DNA from: Schizochytrium sp. CCTCC M209059
Lineage: Eukaryota > Sar > Bigyra > Thraustochytrida > Thraustochytriidae
Direction: 5' to 3'
DNA: 38,472 nucleotides
Assembly: GCA_000818945.1 (NCBI GenBank)
Contig: KN805453.1
Coordinates: 82,735-121,206 of the forward strand
The position numbers were made by a program, and so were the translations under genes. The notes beneath the pieces were generated by a model. The model did no database searches. It was not told the origin of the DNA and saw nothing but the letters and a program-made list of their open reading frames with translations. This document shows, piece by piece, positions 10,017 through 20,020 of this stretch. Numbering within the stretch: position 1 is the stretch's first letter; the number at the start of each line of letters is the position of its first letter.

Positions 10017-10065
10017 CAAGTGCAGAATGGCCGCGGGCAAGTGCAGAATGGCCGCGCGCAAGTGG
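10017..10065 (+). repeat. 21-bp minisatellite, left of the gap
   Basis: Two full units and a partial third start with CAAGTGCAGAATGGCC, at 10017, 10038 and 10059. A related 22-bp repeat lies on the other side of the N run at 11097-11140. Confidence 0.75.
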
Positions 10066-10518
10066 GCCTCCGCCGCAGGGCGCAACGTGGAAACCCCGAG
10101 CGAGGCGTGGTAGTAAAGTATACGTCGTACTACTACAGTACTATACGTATAAAGCAAAGGCAAAGTCGGGTTAAAAAAGGAAGGAAAGCGATGCGGACCT
10201 CCTGGAAATCCCGGTCGGCGTCTGCCCCCACGAGTCGCAGCGCTGCGAGAAGGCGGGGCGCCATGCATGCGAGCGTGCGCCGTGCCTGGCCGCGGGGCGC
10301 CGGCCACGGTCGACGTCGGCCGGCGCAGAAGCGGGTGAGGATAGCGAGGCCGAGCGCAGCAGCAGGCGTAGGCGCTGGTGGTGACAGTGACACTGTGGCG
10401 GGGCGAGGCGCAGGACGCCGGCCTGCCACGAGCTCACCACACTGCACTTAAAGCAGAGGCACTTAATTCGACGAAGACGGTATTTACTACACGAGGCAGG
10501 CAGGGGGACGCACTGCGG

Positions 10519-11013
10519 NNNNNNNNNNNNNNNNNNNNNNNNNNNNNNNNNNNNNNNNNNNNNNNNNNNNNNNNNNNNNNNNNNNNNNNNNNNNNNNNNN
10601 NNNNNNNNNNNNNNNNNNNNNNNNNNNNNNNNNNNNNNNNNNNNNNNNNNNNNNNNNNNNNNNNNNNNNNNNNNNNNNNNNNNNNNNNNNNNNNNNNNNN
10701 NNNNNNNNNNNNNNNNNNNNNNNNNNNNNNNNNNNNNNNNNNNNNNNNNNNNNNNNNNNNNNNNNNNNNNNNNNNNNNNNNNNNNNNNNNNNNNNNNNNN
10801 NNNNNNNNNNNNNNNNNNNNNNNNNNNNNNNNNNNNNNNNNNNNNNNNNNNNNNNNNNNNNNNNNNNNNNNNNNNNNNNNNNNNNNNNNNNNNNNNNNNN
10901 NNNNNNNNNNNNNNNNNNNNNNNNNNNNNNNNNNNNNNNNNNNNNNNNNNNNNNNNNNNNNNNNNNNNNNNNNNNNNNNNNNNNNNNNNNNNNNNNNNNN
11001 NNNNNNNNNNNNN
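10519..11013. other. Assembly gap (495 N)
   Basis: The run of undetermined bases is flanked by related short tandem repeats and very GC-rich sequence, the usual cause of such gaps. Its true length is unknown. Confidence 1.
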
Positions 11014-12337
11014 CGGCGAGGCCTCGGAGGGAGGCCGCGAAGGGAGGGGGGCAGCGGGAGGGGGGGCAGCGTGAGAGTCTTGGGAGGGGGAGACGGCAAG
11101 TAGGGAATGGGCGGCGCGCAAGTGGAGAATGGGCGGCAGGCAAAGTGCCGGAGTGGCTGCAGGAAGGCCCGCCGGGGAAATAAATAGACAAAGTCTGGCC
11201 TCTCTCGCGGAGGGAGGAGGCCTCCACGCTTATCGATAACGCGAGGAGTCGAGGCGGAGAGCGCTCGTTGCTCCTCCTCACGAGCGAGGCCGCCTTCCTC
11301 GCCCGCGATGCGACGCGGATGCGACGCGATGCGATGTCCAGACGCTGCTGCAGCTGCGCCTCGCGGGGCTGTATGTATGTGGCGCACCGCAGCTGCAGTC
11401 GGCGGCGAGGATTTCAGCCGGCAAGGGTGTATGTAGTGTTTCGCGTGGGTGGGGCCTAGGGTCGAGGTGCGTGAAGGAAAGTGAAACTCGTATCTTTGAT
11501 TTTGCTCCCTTGCCATTTGGTTGCTATTTTTTCTTTTCCCGGTCACTTTTGCCGGTCTGGGAGAAAAGCAAGATATCGTGCACGGTATCGGAGCTGTTCA
11601 AGTTGCGCGCGGCACGTGCACGGTGCGACGGGACGCAGAGGGCCGAGTTACACGTACGTAGATAGTCCCGGCGTCTGCAATCGCATGTCGCTGGTCCTGA
11701 TCCCGATTGCGAGCGTGGCGCATGTCTGCGTGTAGCTGTAGCTCACACCTGGATGGCTGAAGTACTTACCTGCCTCGCCTTGCGTCGTAGTATGGTAGTC
11801 CCACGAGATTAGGGCGAGGTCACTGCCGTGGGACGGACGGACCAAGAAGGCGCTGCGTTGCGACGTGCCCGGAAGAGGTAGCTTGCAGCGACAGCGACAG
11901 CGACGTGCGTTGGGCTCAAGACTCGTGGATGGAGGGAGCTTGGTGACTTGATTCATGAGATGAGTGAGAGAGCAGCGCTCGACGTTTTGTTTGATTGTAC
12001 TACACGTTTCAACAAGAGGAGGAGGTGGTTGCCTGAACTGGTTGATCGGCGATTGAAAAGCAAGGCATGAAATGCACGGCTATGCAATGCTATGCAATGC
12101 AATGCGATGCTTTGCTTTTTTTCCAAAAATCTTCTTGATTCATTTATTAGTTTGGCGACAATACACGCACGACAAACGCAAGCTTCTTGTCATGGTCGAT
12201 GTGAATGGAAAAAAAAGAAAAAGAATTAATTGTTGGCAAGTGGAAATAGTAGCGAGGAAAGAAAAACTAGGGCCTAGGCCTAGTTGCAGGTTCTGCTCAA
12301 ACTCAGACCCACACAATGGGAGGGATCAATCGCAAGA
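11014..12337. other. Gene-free stretch between gap and PREP1 3' end
   Basis: No protein-coding gene is recognisable. The region holds a G-rich tract next to the gap, the minisatellite at 11097-11140, a cluster of inverted repeats around 11770-11850 that includes a perfect splice-donor complement, and short ATGCA repeats near 12077-12110. An AT-richer stretch from about 12110 is probably the PREP1 3' region. Confidence 0.5.
11097..11140 (+). repeat. 22-bp minisatellite, right of the gap
   Basis: Two 22-bp units start with CAAGT at 11097 and 11119, both reading GAATGGGCGGC internally. They are clearly related to the 21-bp units at 10017-10065 on the other side of the gap. Confidence 0.7.
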
Positions 12338-15300
12338 TCAATCGAACTTGTACGTAGACCAGCCCTGAAGGTTCTCAGCAAAGAGTGTGCTCTTGTTGCC
12401 CGCGACCGCGACGCAGCCCGGATGACCGCCCGATTCCGGACCCGCGAGGAAGAGATCCGTGTTGCCAGCGAACTCGCCGAGATGACGGTTCGCAACGTCG
12501 ACGAGCTTGGACTTGGACAGCTCAAAGAATCGCGCGCGGTTCTCAAGACGCGCCTCCAGAGATACACCATGCACAAAAGGCCCCGTACCCTTGGTACTCA
12601 CGCTCTGAGGCGCGTCAAGGCTGCCAAAGACGGACAAAATGGCCTCTTCCACGTCGCGCTCCGAGAATTTGGCGCCGTCGCACATCCACTGCAATGCCTC
12701 GGCAAAAACCCGCAAGGTGTCCTCGGCGTTCGGATCATAGTACGAGTGCATCATGAAAAGACCCCCAAGATCGTGCGCGGCACCGCCGCCGTAGGCGCCA
12801 CCCTGCTCACGAATGCGCTGGTGCAGAAAGTTGCTCGAGGCAACTTGCGCCAGCACCATCATGGCAGCGTCGTCCGGGTGGCCCCAGCACACTTCGGTGG
12901 GCAGCGCGGCCGTGCAGTTGTGGACCGAGATGGAAAGCGGAATGTAAGTGGCATCCATGGCGGTCCGGGCCTCGATCGAGGCAAGCATGCCCGCAGCAGG
13001 CCCGCCCTGAGTCAGACCTGCGTCCACCGCGGCGCCATTGTGGTCCTGAAGACGGCCCCACAGACCATCCAGCGAGGCGCGCACCGCAGACTCGTCAATC
13101 TCCGTGCCGCCAGCGACCACATTCATGGTCATGGCCTCTTCGCGGAAAACAGCACGAAGCAGCGCCTGAAGACGATCCACTGTTCCCCGCGGATCGGCGA
13201 CGCAGCGCTGGAGCAAAGCAACCTGGCTCAGGCCGGCAAGCGCCTCCCGCTTGGCGTGCTCGCCGCCGAGCGAGGCGAGCGACCAACGACGCGCATAGCC
13301 GAGAGCATCATTGGAAAGTCCCGAGGTGGCGGCGTTCAGGCTTGTGGCGAGAATGCTCTCCACGTGGTGAAGGTTGCCACCAAAATCCGACGTCGTGAGC
13401 ATGTCACCCACGAGGTCAATCGTGCGGTCCAAATTGCGCGCCAAAGCCCGCGACGAGACAGAGACACACTCGCGGTAGCGCGTGAGGCCGCGCGCCGACT
13501 CGAGAAGACGGTGATTCGAGGGCTCGAGCGCAGCGGCCTCTGCGCCTTGACCGTACCATGAGAGCACGGGCGAAGCCACGCCCACGCCGCCACAGGCAAG
13601 GTTGAGATCCACGCTGAGCTCTTGGTACGAGTGCGAGGCCGTGTCCACGTTGCCAATCAGAGTGCCAAGCAGGGGAAGCAGCGGCTTGAGGTCCGCAGGA
13701 ACGTCCGAAGTGTCAAAGAGCGTACGAAAGTAGACGACGCCATTCGTCTTTTGGTCCTCGACCCAGGTCAGATTGCGGCCGCGTGGGGTCGATGCGTCGA
13801 CCGAGATCATCTCCTGCGGAATGCGCGGAATGTCGTCCACCGACAGCGTTGGCAGGCACGAGACGTCCTGCTCGGCGGCCTGGATCTCTTGCAGCTCGGC
13901 CGCAACGCTATCCATCTTTTCCCACTCGTCGGCGCTGAGACCCTTGGCGATCTCTGCAAGGGCCTCGCGCTCCTGTTCTTCGAGCTTTTGCGTATACGAC
14001 TCGTCGGGCTTCATGATAAAGGTCGTGATGTCGTCGCGCAGCTCAAGGTCGCCCGAGCCGTCCGCTTTGGGTTGCAAAAAGAAGCGCGTCACGGCATCTT
14101 GCCAAAAATTGGGGTTGGCGTCCAGCTCGGACTGGAGACGCTCCATCTTGGCGTCTACCGTCATGCTCTCGTTGATGGCGCGCATGAGGTCGCCCTCGGC
14201 AAAGGGCGCATGCGCAAAGGCGTTCGAGACGGCGTACATGACCATGAGACCAAAGTTTGTTCGCGGCTGCTTCATGGCCAGCTCAGTCTGGTGCTGGATG
14301 GCCTCGACACGTCGCGGATCGAAACCTTCCCGCGCGACGCGCACCAATGACTCTTCAATGGTAGAGCGAATGCGCGCAAGGTCTTCGGGCTTGTCCGAGA
14401 CACCCTGAACGCCAATACTGACAAAGGGATGCATGGTGGATCCGTCGTAGCCCGTGCCCGGCGCGTAGTCAGGCGCCAGTTGCGAGTCCACGAGCGCTGC
14501 GTAAAGCGGCGCGCTCGCGCCATCGAGCAGGAGCGAGGACAGCACACGGCCCACAAGGTTCTGGTACTCTTCGTCGTGACGGTCTTGCTCCAGGGGCCGC
14601 GAGATGGCGACCTTGGCCTGGCGATCCAGAGGGGTCATGACCTCTGCCGGGCCCGTGACGATGACCTCGGGCTCGACCTTGGCATGGTCGATGCGCGAGG
14701 TGGCCAAGGCCTGGCGCACGTCAAAGGCGTCCTGCGAAAAGTCGAAGCGCGAGAGAGCGCTCTTATTGATGCGCTCGAGGTGCGGTTCAAGCGGAAGGTC
14801 GCCGTATGTGAAGAAGATGGCGTTGCTCGGATGGTAGTGCACGCGATGAAAGTTGACAAGATCCTGATGCGTGAGTCTGGCGATGGACGTTGGCTCGCCA
14901 CCGCTAATGTTGGCATAGGTCGTCCCTGGAAGCGTGGCCTGCTGGAGGCGGTAGTGGTAGAGCGTGGCGGCGTCTCCGAGTGTACCCTTCATTTCGTTGT
15001 AGACGATGCCAGTCCGCACAATGCGGCTCGGGTCTTCCGGGTCGCGCTCGAGACGGTGGCCCTCTTGCAAAAAGTCCATTTTGTCGAGTCGCGGGAAAAG
15101 CGTCGCGTCAAGGTAGACGTCCATGAGGTTGGCAAAGTCTCTTTCGTTGAGCGTCGCGAACGGGTACATGGTGTGATCGCTGGCCGTCATGGCGTTCATA
15201 AAGGTATTGAGGCTGCGCTTGATCATGTTGAAGAACGGATCGCGCACGGGGAAGCGCTCCGAGCCGCAAAGCACCGTGTGTTCGAGAATGTGCGGCAGGC

Positions 15301-15601
15301 CCGTGGAGTCTTGGGCTGGGGTGCGAAAGGCCACGCTAAAGACATTGTTGGTGTCGTCGCAGGCCACGTGGAGGTGGCGCGCCGCGGTGCGTTCGTGCTC
15401 AAGGTGGTAGGCCACCACGTCGAACTCGGGCACGGGGCAGACCTCCTTGACCTCGAAGCCGTGCATCTTGCCGCCCACCTGCAGCCACGCCGGTGCCGCG
15501 GCGCGGGCGGCGCCCCGCTGCGCGACCGCTGTGCTCATGCCGCGGCGCGCCGCCATGGCGCCCGCGCTCGTTACGGCGCTCAAGCGCAAGTTCCTCGCCA
15601 T
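12338..15601 (-). CDS. PREP1: Presequence protease, mitochondrial (M16C metalloprotease)
   Basis: The 1087-residue protein is an M16C metalloprotease of the PreP/Cym1/PITRM1 group, which degrades cleaved targeting peptides and other unstructured peptides in the mitochondrial matrix (and in plastids of plants). The first ~35 residues form a basic Ala/Arg-rich presequence. The inverted zinc motif HILEH is at residues 104-108, and the third ligand Glu is about residue 203 in YNEMKG. The following DPFFNMIKRSLNTFMNAMTASDHT segment is diagnostic of the family. The C-terminal half holds the catalytically silent M16 repeats that close the chamber, including a GGAYGGG loop near residues 940-960. Length agrees with human PITRM1 (about 1037). 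The gene is single-exon and complete. Long antisense open frames across it are by-products of GC-rich coding sequence. Confidence 0.95.
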   Translation of the reverse strand: MARNLRLSAVTSAGAMAARRGMSTAVAQRGAARAAAPAWLQVGGKMHGFEVKEVCPVPEFDVVAYHLEHERTAARHLHVACDDTNNVFSVAFRTPAQDSTGLPHILEHTVLCGSERFPVRDPFFNMIKRSLNTFMNAMTASDHTMYPFATLNERDFANLMDVYLDATLFPRLDKMDFLQEGHRLERDPEDPSRIVRTGIVYNEMKGTLGDAATLYHYRLQQATLPGTTYANISGGEPTSIARLTHQDLVNFHRVHYHPSNAIFFTYGDLPLEPHLERINKSALSRFDFSQDAFDVRQALATSRIDHAKVEPEVIVTGPAEVMTPLDRQAKVAISRPLEQDRHDEEYQNLVGRVLSSLLLDGASAPLYAALVDSQLAPDYAPGTGYDGSTMHPFVSIGVQGVSDKPEDLARIRSTIEESLVRVAREGFDPRRVEAIQHQTELAMKQPRTNFGLMVMYAVSNAFAHAPFAEGDLMRAINESMTVDAKMERLQSELDANPNFWQDAVTRFFLQPKADGSGDLELRDDITTFIMKPDESYTQKLEEQEREALAEIAKGLSADEWEKMDSVAAELQEIQAAEQDVSCLPTLSVDDIPRIPQEMISVDASTPRGRNLTWVEDQKTNGVVYFRTLFDTSDVPADLKPLLPLLGTLIGNVDTASHSYQELSVDLNLACGGVGVASPVLSWYGQGAEAAALEPSNHRLLESARGLTRYRECVSVSSRALARNLDRTIDLVGDMLTTSDFGGNLHHVESILATSLNAATSGLSNDALGYARRWSLASLGGEHAKREALAGLSQVALLQRCVADPRGTVDRLQALLRAVFREEAMTMNVVAGGTEIDESAVRASLDGLWGRLQDHNGAAVDAGLTQGGPAAGMLASIEARTAMDATYIPLSISVHNCTAALPTEVCWGHPDDAAMMVLAQVASSNFLHQRIREQGGAYGGGAAHDLGGLFMMHSYYDPNAEDTLRVFAEALQWMCDGAKFSERDVEEAILSVFGSLDAPQSVSTKGTGPFVHGVSLEARLENRARFFELSKSKLVDVANRHLGEFAGNTDLFLAGPESGGHPGCVAVAGNKSTLFAENLQGWSTYKFD

Positions 15602-15915
15602 CGGTCGATCGTGCTCTGCCCGGGCGTCTGTCTCGCTCGCTCACAGGCTATCCATTAAATGCATGCTATGCCCAACAACAACAACATCAAGAGCAAGAGT
15701 ATAGTAACCTGACAACAACCAACAACTTATTAAAATAAAAAAGTTAGCAAGCGACGACAGGCGAGAGTTGTAAAACTATGTCAAGCCTGCATGGCGCCGA
15801 GGTCCGGCACGACAAACTTGCCTTCTGGGAAAGACCAAGAGCAATTTGAGATTGAGGATCGCGCCGCGCGCGAGGAGCAGGCGCGAACGCGCGCGAGGAA
15901 CTGGCGTCAAAATCG
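15602..15915. promoter_or_regulatory. Divergent promoter region between PREP1 and the SET gene
   Basis: About 314 bp separate two divergent starts. The middle (15655-15745) is AT-rich with CAACAA repeats, and the parts next to each start are GC-rich. No clear TATA box is seen. Confidence 0.4.
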
Positions 15916-17130
15916 ATGCGCTTGCTCGTCGCTGCGATCTCGATGACGGCAAGCTTGGTTCTGACGCGGACCTTGTGCTGCCCTGCAGAAGAAGCGTCGG
16001 TGCGCAGGGACGCCGAGCAGAGCCACGGGTTCGAAGCGCTCGCGAGCTGGGTACGCGAGCACGATGGCCGCGTAGACCGACGGCTAGCGCTGGAGCACGA
16101 TGCGGCGAGCGGGACACGCGGGATCGTGGCGAGCGCAGATATTGAGGCCAATACCGAGATCCTCGTGGTGCCGTGGAAACTCGTTATTGGGGGGTCTGGC
16201 GAGGCTTCACGCCTCGGTACGGACGATGACGACGCGAAAAGAATCTGCGCGCTCATTGACGCGTATGAGCACATTCTGGCCACGGCGGATCCATGGTATG
16301 CTCCATATGTGCGCATGGACGGAAGCATGCGCGGATTGCCGCAACCAATGCTCTGGAGCGACGCAGCTTTGGAGGCCTTGCAAGGTTTACCCCCGCAAGA
16401 TTGTAAACGACACGTCCAGTGGTACATTCGGACCTGCCTCTCTGGCGAAAGACCACAAGAAGGCTTGCAAGAGTCTCAACTGCACGCTCTTGTAAGCTTT
16501 ATCACGCGCTCTAGCGACCGCGGCCTCATCCCCGTGTATGATCTTTTCAATCATCACAATGGCTTGCGTAATGTCGCAATCGATGCGCGCGAGGACAATG
16601 TAGCTCTCGTTACCCTGCAAAAGGTGACTGCCGGCGAGCAGCTGTACAATAGCTATGGTGAAGGCTGGTCGCATGAACTTTTCCGTGATTATGGATTTGT
16701 CGAACCCTGGCCGCAGCTTTGGGGCATTGGCGACAACCTGCGCTACTATTTTTTGCTCTTTCCCGACAATGTCGTTGAGATCATGCCAGAGAGAATCTCA
16801 ATGCAGGATTGGCGAGGGCGTACTCTAGCCGAGCGCAGTGCCGCAGCCGCGGCGCGGACAGCTTCCTTTTCCAGGGAGCAGCTTGCAGAATTTGCCGGTG
16901 CTGCGAGGGCTTATCTCCAAAGCTTGCCTACGACGGCAGACGAGGACGAGGCTTTGCTTTCATCGTTTACCGCGTCTTCTTTCCCGAATGTGAACCAGAG
17001 TCATACATTTGGAAACGAAACGATGCTTCATTTGGCCATTGACTACCGACGCACATACAAGCGTGCCATAGAAACCGCGATGACTGTCGCAATGAGGGGT
17101 ATGTTTGACAATTCTCGAGATGAGCTCTGA
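15916..17130 (+). CDS. SET-domain protein of the RLSMT/SETD3-like class
   Basis: The 404-residue protein has a split SET domain of the class found in Rubisco large-subunit methyltransferase and SETD3, which methylate lysine or histidine using S-adenosylmethionine. The N-SET part begins near residue 40 (HGFEALASWV...). The core includes LIPVYDLFNHHNG, equivalent to the D-x-x-N-H motif, and GEQLYNSYGEG, equivalent to the SYG motif, so cofactor-binding residues appear intact. The first ~23 residues are hydrophobic (MRLLVAAISMTASLVLT) and could be a signal peptide or anchor. Its substrate is unknown. The Rubisco-binding C-terminal domain is not clear, and this organism is probably non-photosynthetic. 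The start context is weak (T at -3). The last 35 codons form the first unit of a tandem repeat that continues past the stop. Confidence 0.8.
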   Translation: MRLLVAAISMTASLVLTRTLCCPAEEASVRRDAEQSHGFEALASWVREHDGRVDRRLALEHDAASGTRGIVASADIEANTEILVVPWKLVIGGSGEASRLGTDDDDAKRICALIDAYEHILATADPWYAPYVRMDGSMRGLPQPMLWSDAALEALQGLPPQDCKRHVQWYIRTCLSGERPQEGLQESQLHALVSFITRSSDRGLIPVYDLFNHHNGLRNVAIDAREDNVALVTLQKVTAGEQLYNSYGEGWSHELFRDYGFVEPWPQLWGIGDNLRYYFLLFPDNVVEIMPERISMQDWRGRTLAERSAAAAARTASFSREQLAEFAGAARAYLQSLPTTADEDEALLSSFTASSFPNVNQSHTFGNETMLHLAIDYRRTYKRAIETAMTVAMRGMFDNSRDEL

Positions 17131-17616
17131 ATAATAAGAACACATCATCATCATCGCAATACAGCAAAACGTATAACTTCATTTGGTCATTGATTACCGA
17201 CGCGCATACAAGCGTGCCATAGAAATCGCGATGAGGGGTGTGCTTGACAATTCTCGAGATGAGCTCTGAATAATAGGAACAAATCATCATCATCGCAAAA
17301 CAGCAAAACGTATAACTTCATTTGGCCATTGACTACCGACGCGCATATAAGCGTGCTATAGAAATCGCGATGACTGTCGCGATGAGGGGTGTGCTTGACA
17401 ATTCTCGAGATGAGCTCTGAATAATAAGAACAAATCATCATCATCGCAAAACAGCAAAACGTATAACTTCATTTGGCCATTGACTACCGACGCGCATACA
17501 AGCGTGCTATAGAAATCGCGATGACTGTCGCGATGAGGGGTGTGCTTGACAATTCTCGAGATGAGCTCTGAATAATAAGAATAAATCATCATCATCGCAA
17601 AACAGCAAAACGTATA
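17026..17616 (+). repeat. Tandem duplication of the 3' end of the SET gene (four copies)
   Basis: Units start at 17026, 17177, 17316 and 17467, with periods of 151, 139 and 151 bp. Each holds the last 31-35 codons of the SET gene, its TGA, and about 46 bp of 3' flank. The second copy lacks 12 bp, a whole number of codons. All copies keep an open frame ending in the same stop. Copies 2-4 share differences from copy 1, so they probably arose from one another. Only copy 1 is in the main reading frame. Confidence 0.95.
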
Positions 17617-18048
17617 CGATGACCTGATTCATCTTGATGCCCCCTTGAGGACATAGAACAACAAGGCTTTCTTTACATGGACGACCAGGAGGCGTCAAGC
17701 AAAGCTTCCTTTCGTTATCACAAATCCTTTCCTTCCTCCTCCTCCTCCTCCTCCTCCTCGTCCTCGGACGCCCGTTGTGTTCGTCGTCATTTTGTTCTTT
17801 TGTTTGTAAAAAGTCTTCTTACTCGACACGATAATTTCTGCTTTTAGCTCTAGAGAGAAGGGGTACAAAAATGCTGCTGCGATGACTCGCATCGGCCACG
17901 CTTTCTTTTTTCCAAAGAAAGAGAATGCCAAAGTTGAAACGGCCGAACGCCCAGCCGAAAGAAGGGAATAGAAGCTTCGGGCGACGTACTCCATTTTTTT
18001 CTTTTTCTTTTTTGCAGAGGTAGACAAAGCAAGATAAGACAAAGACAC
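17617..18048. other. Convergent 3' region between SET and ApaG genes
   Basis: No gene is recognised. The region contains a TCC trinucleotide run at about 17734-17759 and several A/T-rich runs near the ApaG stop codon, probably untranslated sequence. Confidence 0.5.
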
Positions 18049-18855
18049 TTATGCCTCTTGCGCCACCGCCGAAGTGGAGGAAAGAAGTGGCATGTGCTTG
18101 ATGGGTATCTCAAAGGTCTTGCCGGTGTCGACATTCTCCGCAAGAAGAGCGCCTTCCAAAGACCCACTTCTCGTGGTGAGTTCGGCACCACTAACATATT
18201 CAAAGACCTGTCCACTATCGTTGGCCATATTGATGAGTTCAGGTTTGAGACCAACGACGCCATCGGCGAAGCGCTCAACCTCTGCCTCGATTTCGCCCTC
18301 CTCATTCCGGAAAATCCAATGGCGACCCAGGATCCTGTATGTTGTCATGGGATCCGGGCCAATGTTGCAAAGCCGGACGCGGTAGAGGAACCAGGAAGAG
18401 CCTGGAATGTTGGAGGTATTCGTTGCTGTCAACTCGAGGCGGACGCCCTCCTCGGTGGTGTGGACCTGGGACGCGCGAGCCATGCGCCAAAAGGATGGCA
18501 AGGACTGCAAGACTCGCGTCGAGCGCTCCATAACCTCGAGGCCTGCATCAATGTTTTTGAAGTGCATGTGCGCGAGTTTGACGAGGTCGTGGTAGTTGAC
18601 GGGCGGATCGTCATTCTTGGATGTGAGATCATTCGCCCATTCCGCGACAATGTCATGATCGAGGGCCATCTTGTCCTGCCAGAGCTCGACCCGGTCCTGC
18701 AGCGTCGGCGTGCGAAAGAGCATACGGCCCGTGCCAAAGTGGTCCTCTGCAATCGGGTCCGGGATAAGCACGGGCGTAAGCTTCGCCCAGCCCCCGGTCC
18801 CGCTGTGCCGGAGATCACGCACGATGAGCCTGTACATTGTCGAGGCGAGGTTCAT
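18049..18855 (-). CDS. ApaG-domain protein with an LYR-like N-terminus
   Basis: The 268-residue protein ends in an ApaG domain (about residues 135-255), a fibronectin-III-like beta fold also found in bacterial ApaG and human FBXO3. Visible marks are ILGRHWIFRNEEGEIEA, then GVVGLKPELINMAND, then FEYVSGAELTTRSGSLEGA, which follow the ApaG pattern of a GVVG turn and a YTSG-like strand. The N-terminus has MYRLIVRDLRHSG in a helical setting, resembling the LYR motif of mitochondrial iron-sulfur and complex-assembly proteins; this part is inference. No F-box is seen. The frame extends nine codons upstream, but to a GTG, so I start at the ATG at 18855, which has A at -3. The function is unknown; a binding or adaptor role is the usual guess for ApaG folds. 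Confidence 0.75.
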   Translation of the reverse strand: MNLASTMYRLIVRDLRHSGTGGWAKLTPVLIPDPIAEDHFGTGRMLFRTPTLQDRVELWQDKMALDHDIVAEWANDLTSKNDDPPVNYHDLVKLAHMHFKNIDAGLEVMERSTRVLQSLPSFWRMARASQVHTTEEGVRLELTATNTSNIPGSSWFLYRVRLCNIGPDPMTTYRILGRHWIFRNEEGEIEAEVERFADGVVGLKPELINMANDSGQVFEYVSGAELTTRSGSLEGALLAENVDTGKTFEIPIKHMPLLSSTSAVAQEA

Positions 18856-20020
18856 GGTGCTGCCGCCTTGAAGCTTACTCACGTGCTCCTTTACGTAGTC
18901 GCGTTCGTTCGTGTGCGCTTTTGTGCGTGCGAACGTGCCACGCCGAGCTCGTCTCGGTCCTGCGCGCTGACCCCCTGCTCGTCCGTTTGCTCCCGTTTGG
19001 CGGACGGTCGCGGGCTGGGAAGGACTCTGTTCCTGCTGGTGCTAAAGCGATCTTGCGAATGATCCGATCGCGTTCGTACGTATCTCTCTCTTTCTCTCTC
19101 TCTCTCTCTCTCGCTTGCCCCTCTCCTCTTACTTGCACTTGCTCGCGCGCGCGGTCGGGGTGACGCCCCGTAGCGATACAAGCGCGGGGAGTGGAGTGGG
19201 CTCGCGCGTCGTGCAGGCAGGCGTGCGTGTATTCGAGGGCGATGATTCTGGTTTGCCTGAGGGCAATCTGGGTCGATGCACAGAGGCTCGTCGATGAAAC
19301 AATGGGTCATTGAATGATTCGTTGATTCATTGACAGACGTCAATCACCTAAATGAATCTGTCAGCCTATGAATGAATGATACCAACCAGTTGGTGAGGGG
19401 GGTGCGGGTGTAGGTAATTAATTGCACCTCATCACCGACTCTTGTGAAACACCTGACCTAACCTAGGCTTACAATCGACCAGGGATGGGCGGTCCGGATA
19501 GGGCATCATGAAGGCGACAATGAAATGAGGAGGTGCTACAGGATCGGACGCCCAAGTCGTACAAGATGAATAAGAAGCTGCGAATACACTAAAGGGTTTG
19601 CTCGTCGCGTGGTCGGCACACTGCGGGTCGTTAGAATTCAGGACCACTTGTACGTGGTGGCTGTCTGCTGCCACAGCTCGCAGTCGCAGTCGAGCTGTGG
19701 CGGAGCACAAGGATTTGGGAAAAAGGATGAAAACCGAACTGCTCGATGGGGCCTCTTCGCTTGGCCACATGGCTTTTCCCAATAAAATGGAGCGTGAAAG
19801 AGACAATGAAATAATGATTGTAATTTATCACAATAACCATTGGTCCAGCTGGGCGAGTCATGCATCGATGAAAAGGGGCGGTTGTAGCGCACGCGGACGT
19901 CGTCGTTCGCGTGGCATATTACGTACGTGGAGGAGTACAGGAGGACTTTTTATTTTTAAAAAGATTAATTTTGGGGGAAAATAAAAGCAACTCGAGTCGG
20001 TTTCGTAAAAGGACTCGTGA
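18856..20020. other. Intergenic region without a supported gene
   Basis: This is the promoter side of the ApaG gene and the 3' side of the gene at 20021. A CT run lies at about 19083-19112, and ATGAAT/ATTCATTG short repeats lie at 19290-19380. The frames of up to ~150 codons have no recognisable domain and are compositionally biased. I see no tRNA. Confidence 0.5.

Larger units (their letters stand above)
9576..10518. other. GC-rich intergenic DNA upstream of ALAS
   Basis: This is promoter-side sequence of ALAS up to the assembly gap. It contains GCTT/GCCT tetranucleotide repeats near 9671-9697, GCGTGC repeats near 9730-9757, a long pyrimidine tract and a short minisatellite. The open frames on both strands are repeat-driven and resemble no protein. 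Confidence 0.5.

Noticed and set aside
14429..15658. Long plus-strand open frame opposite PREP1
   Set aside because: It is antisense to a clearly recognised protease gene, and its translation is low in complexity without known motifs.
16967..17698. Repeated minus-strand frames beginning with Met runs (MMMICSYYSEL)
   Set aside because: They are antisense readings of the duplicated SET gene end; the sense frame explains the sequence.
18856..18882. ApaG gene start nine codons further upstream
   Set aside because: The upstream codon is GTG, unlikely as a eukaryotic start, and the ATG at 18855 has a good context.
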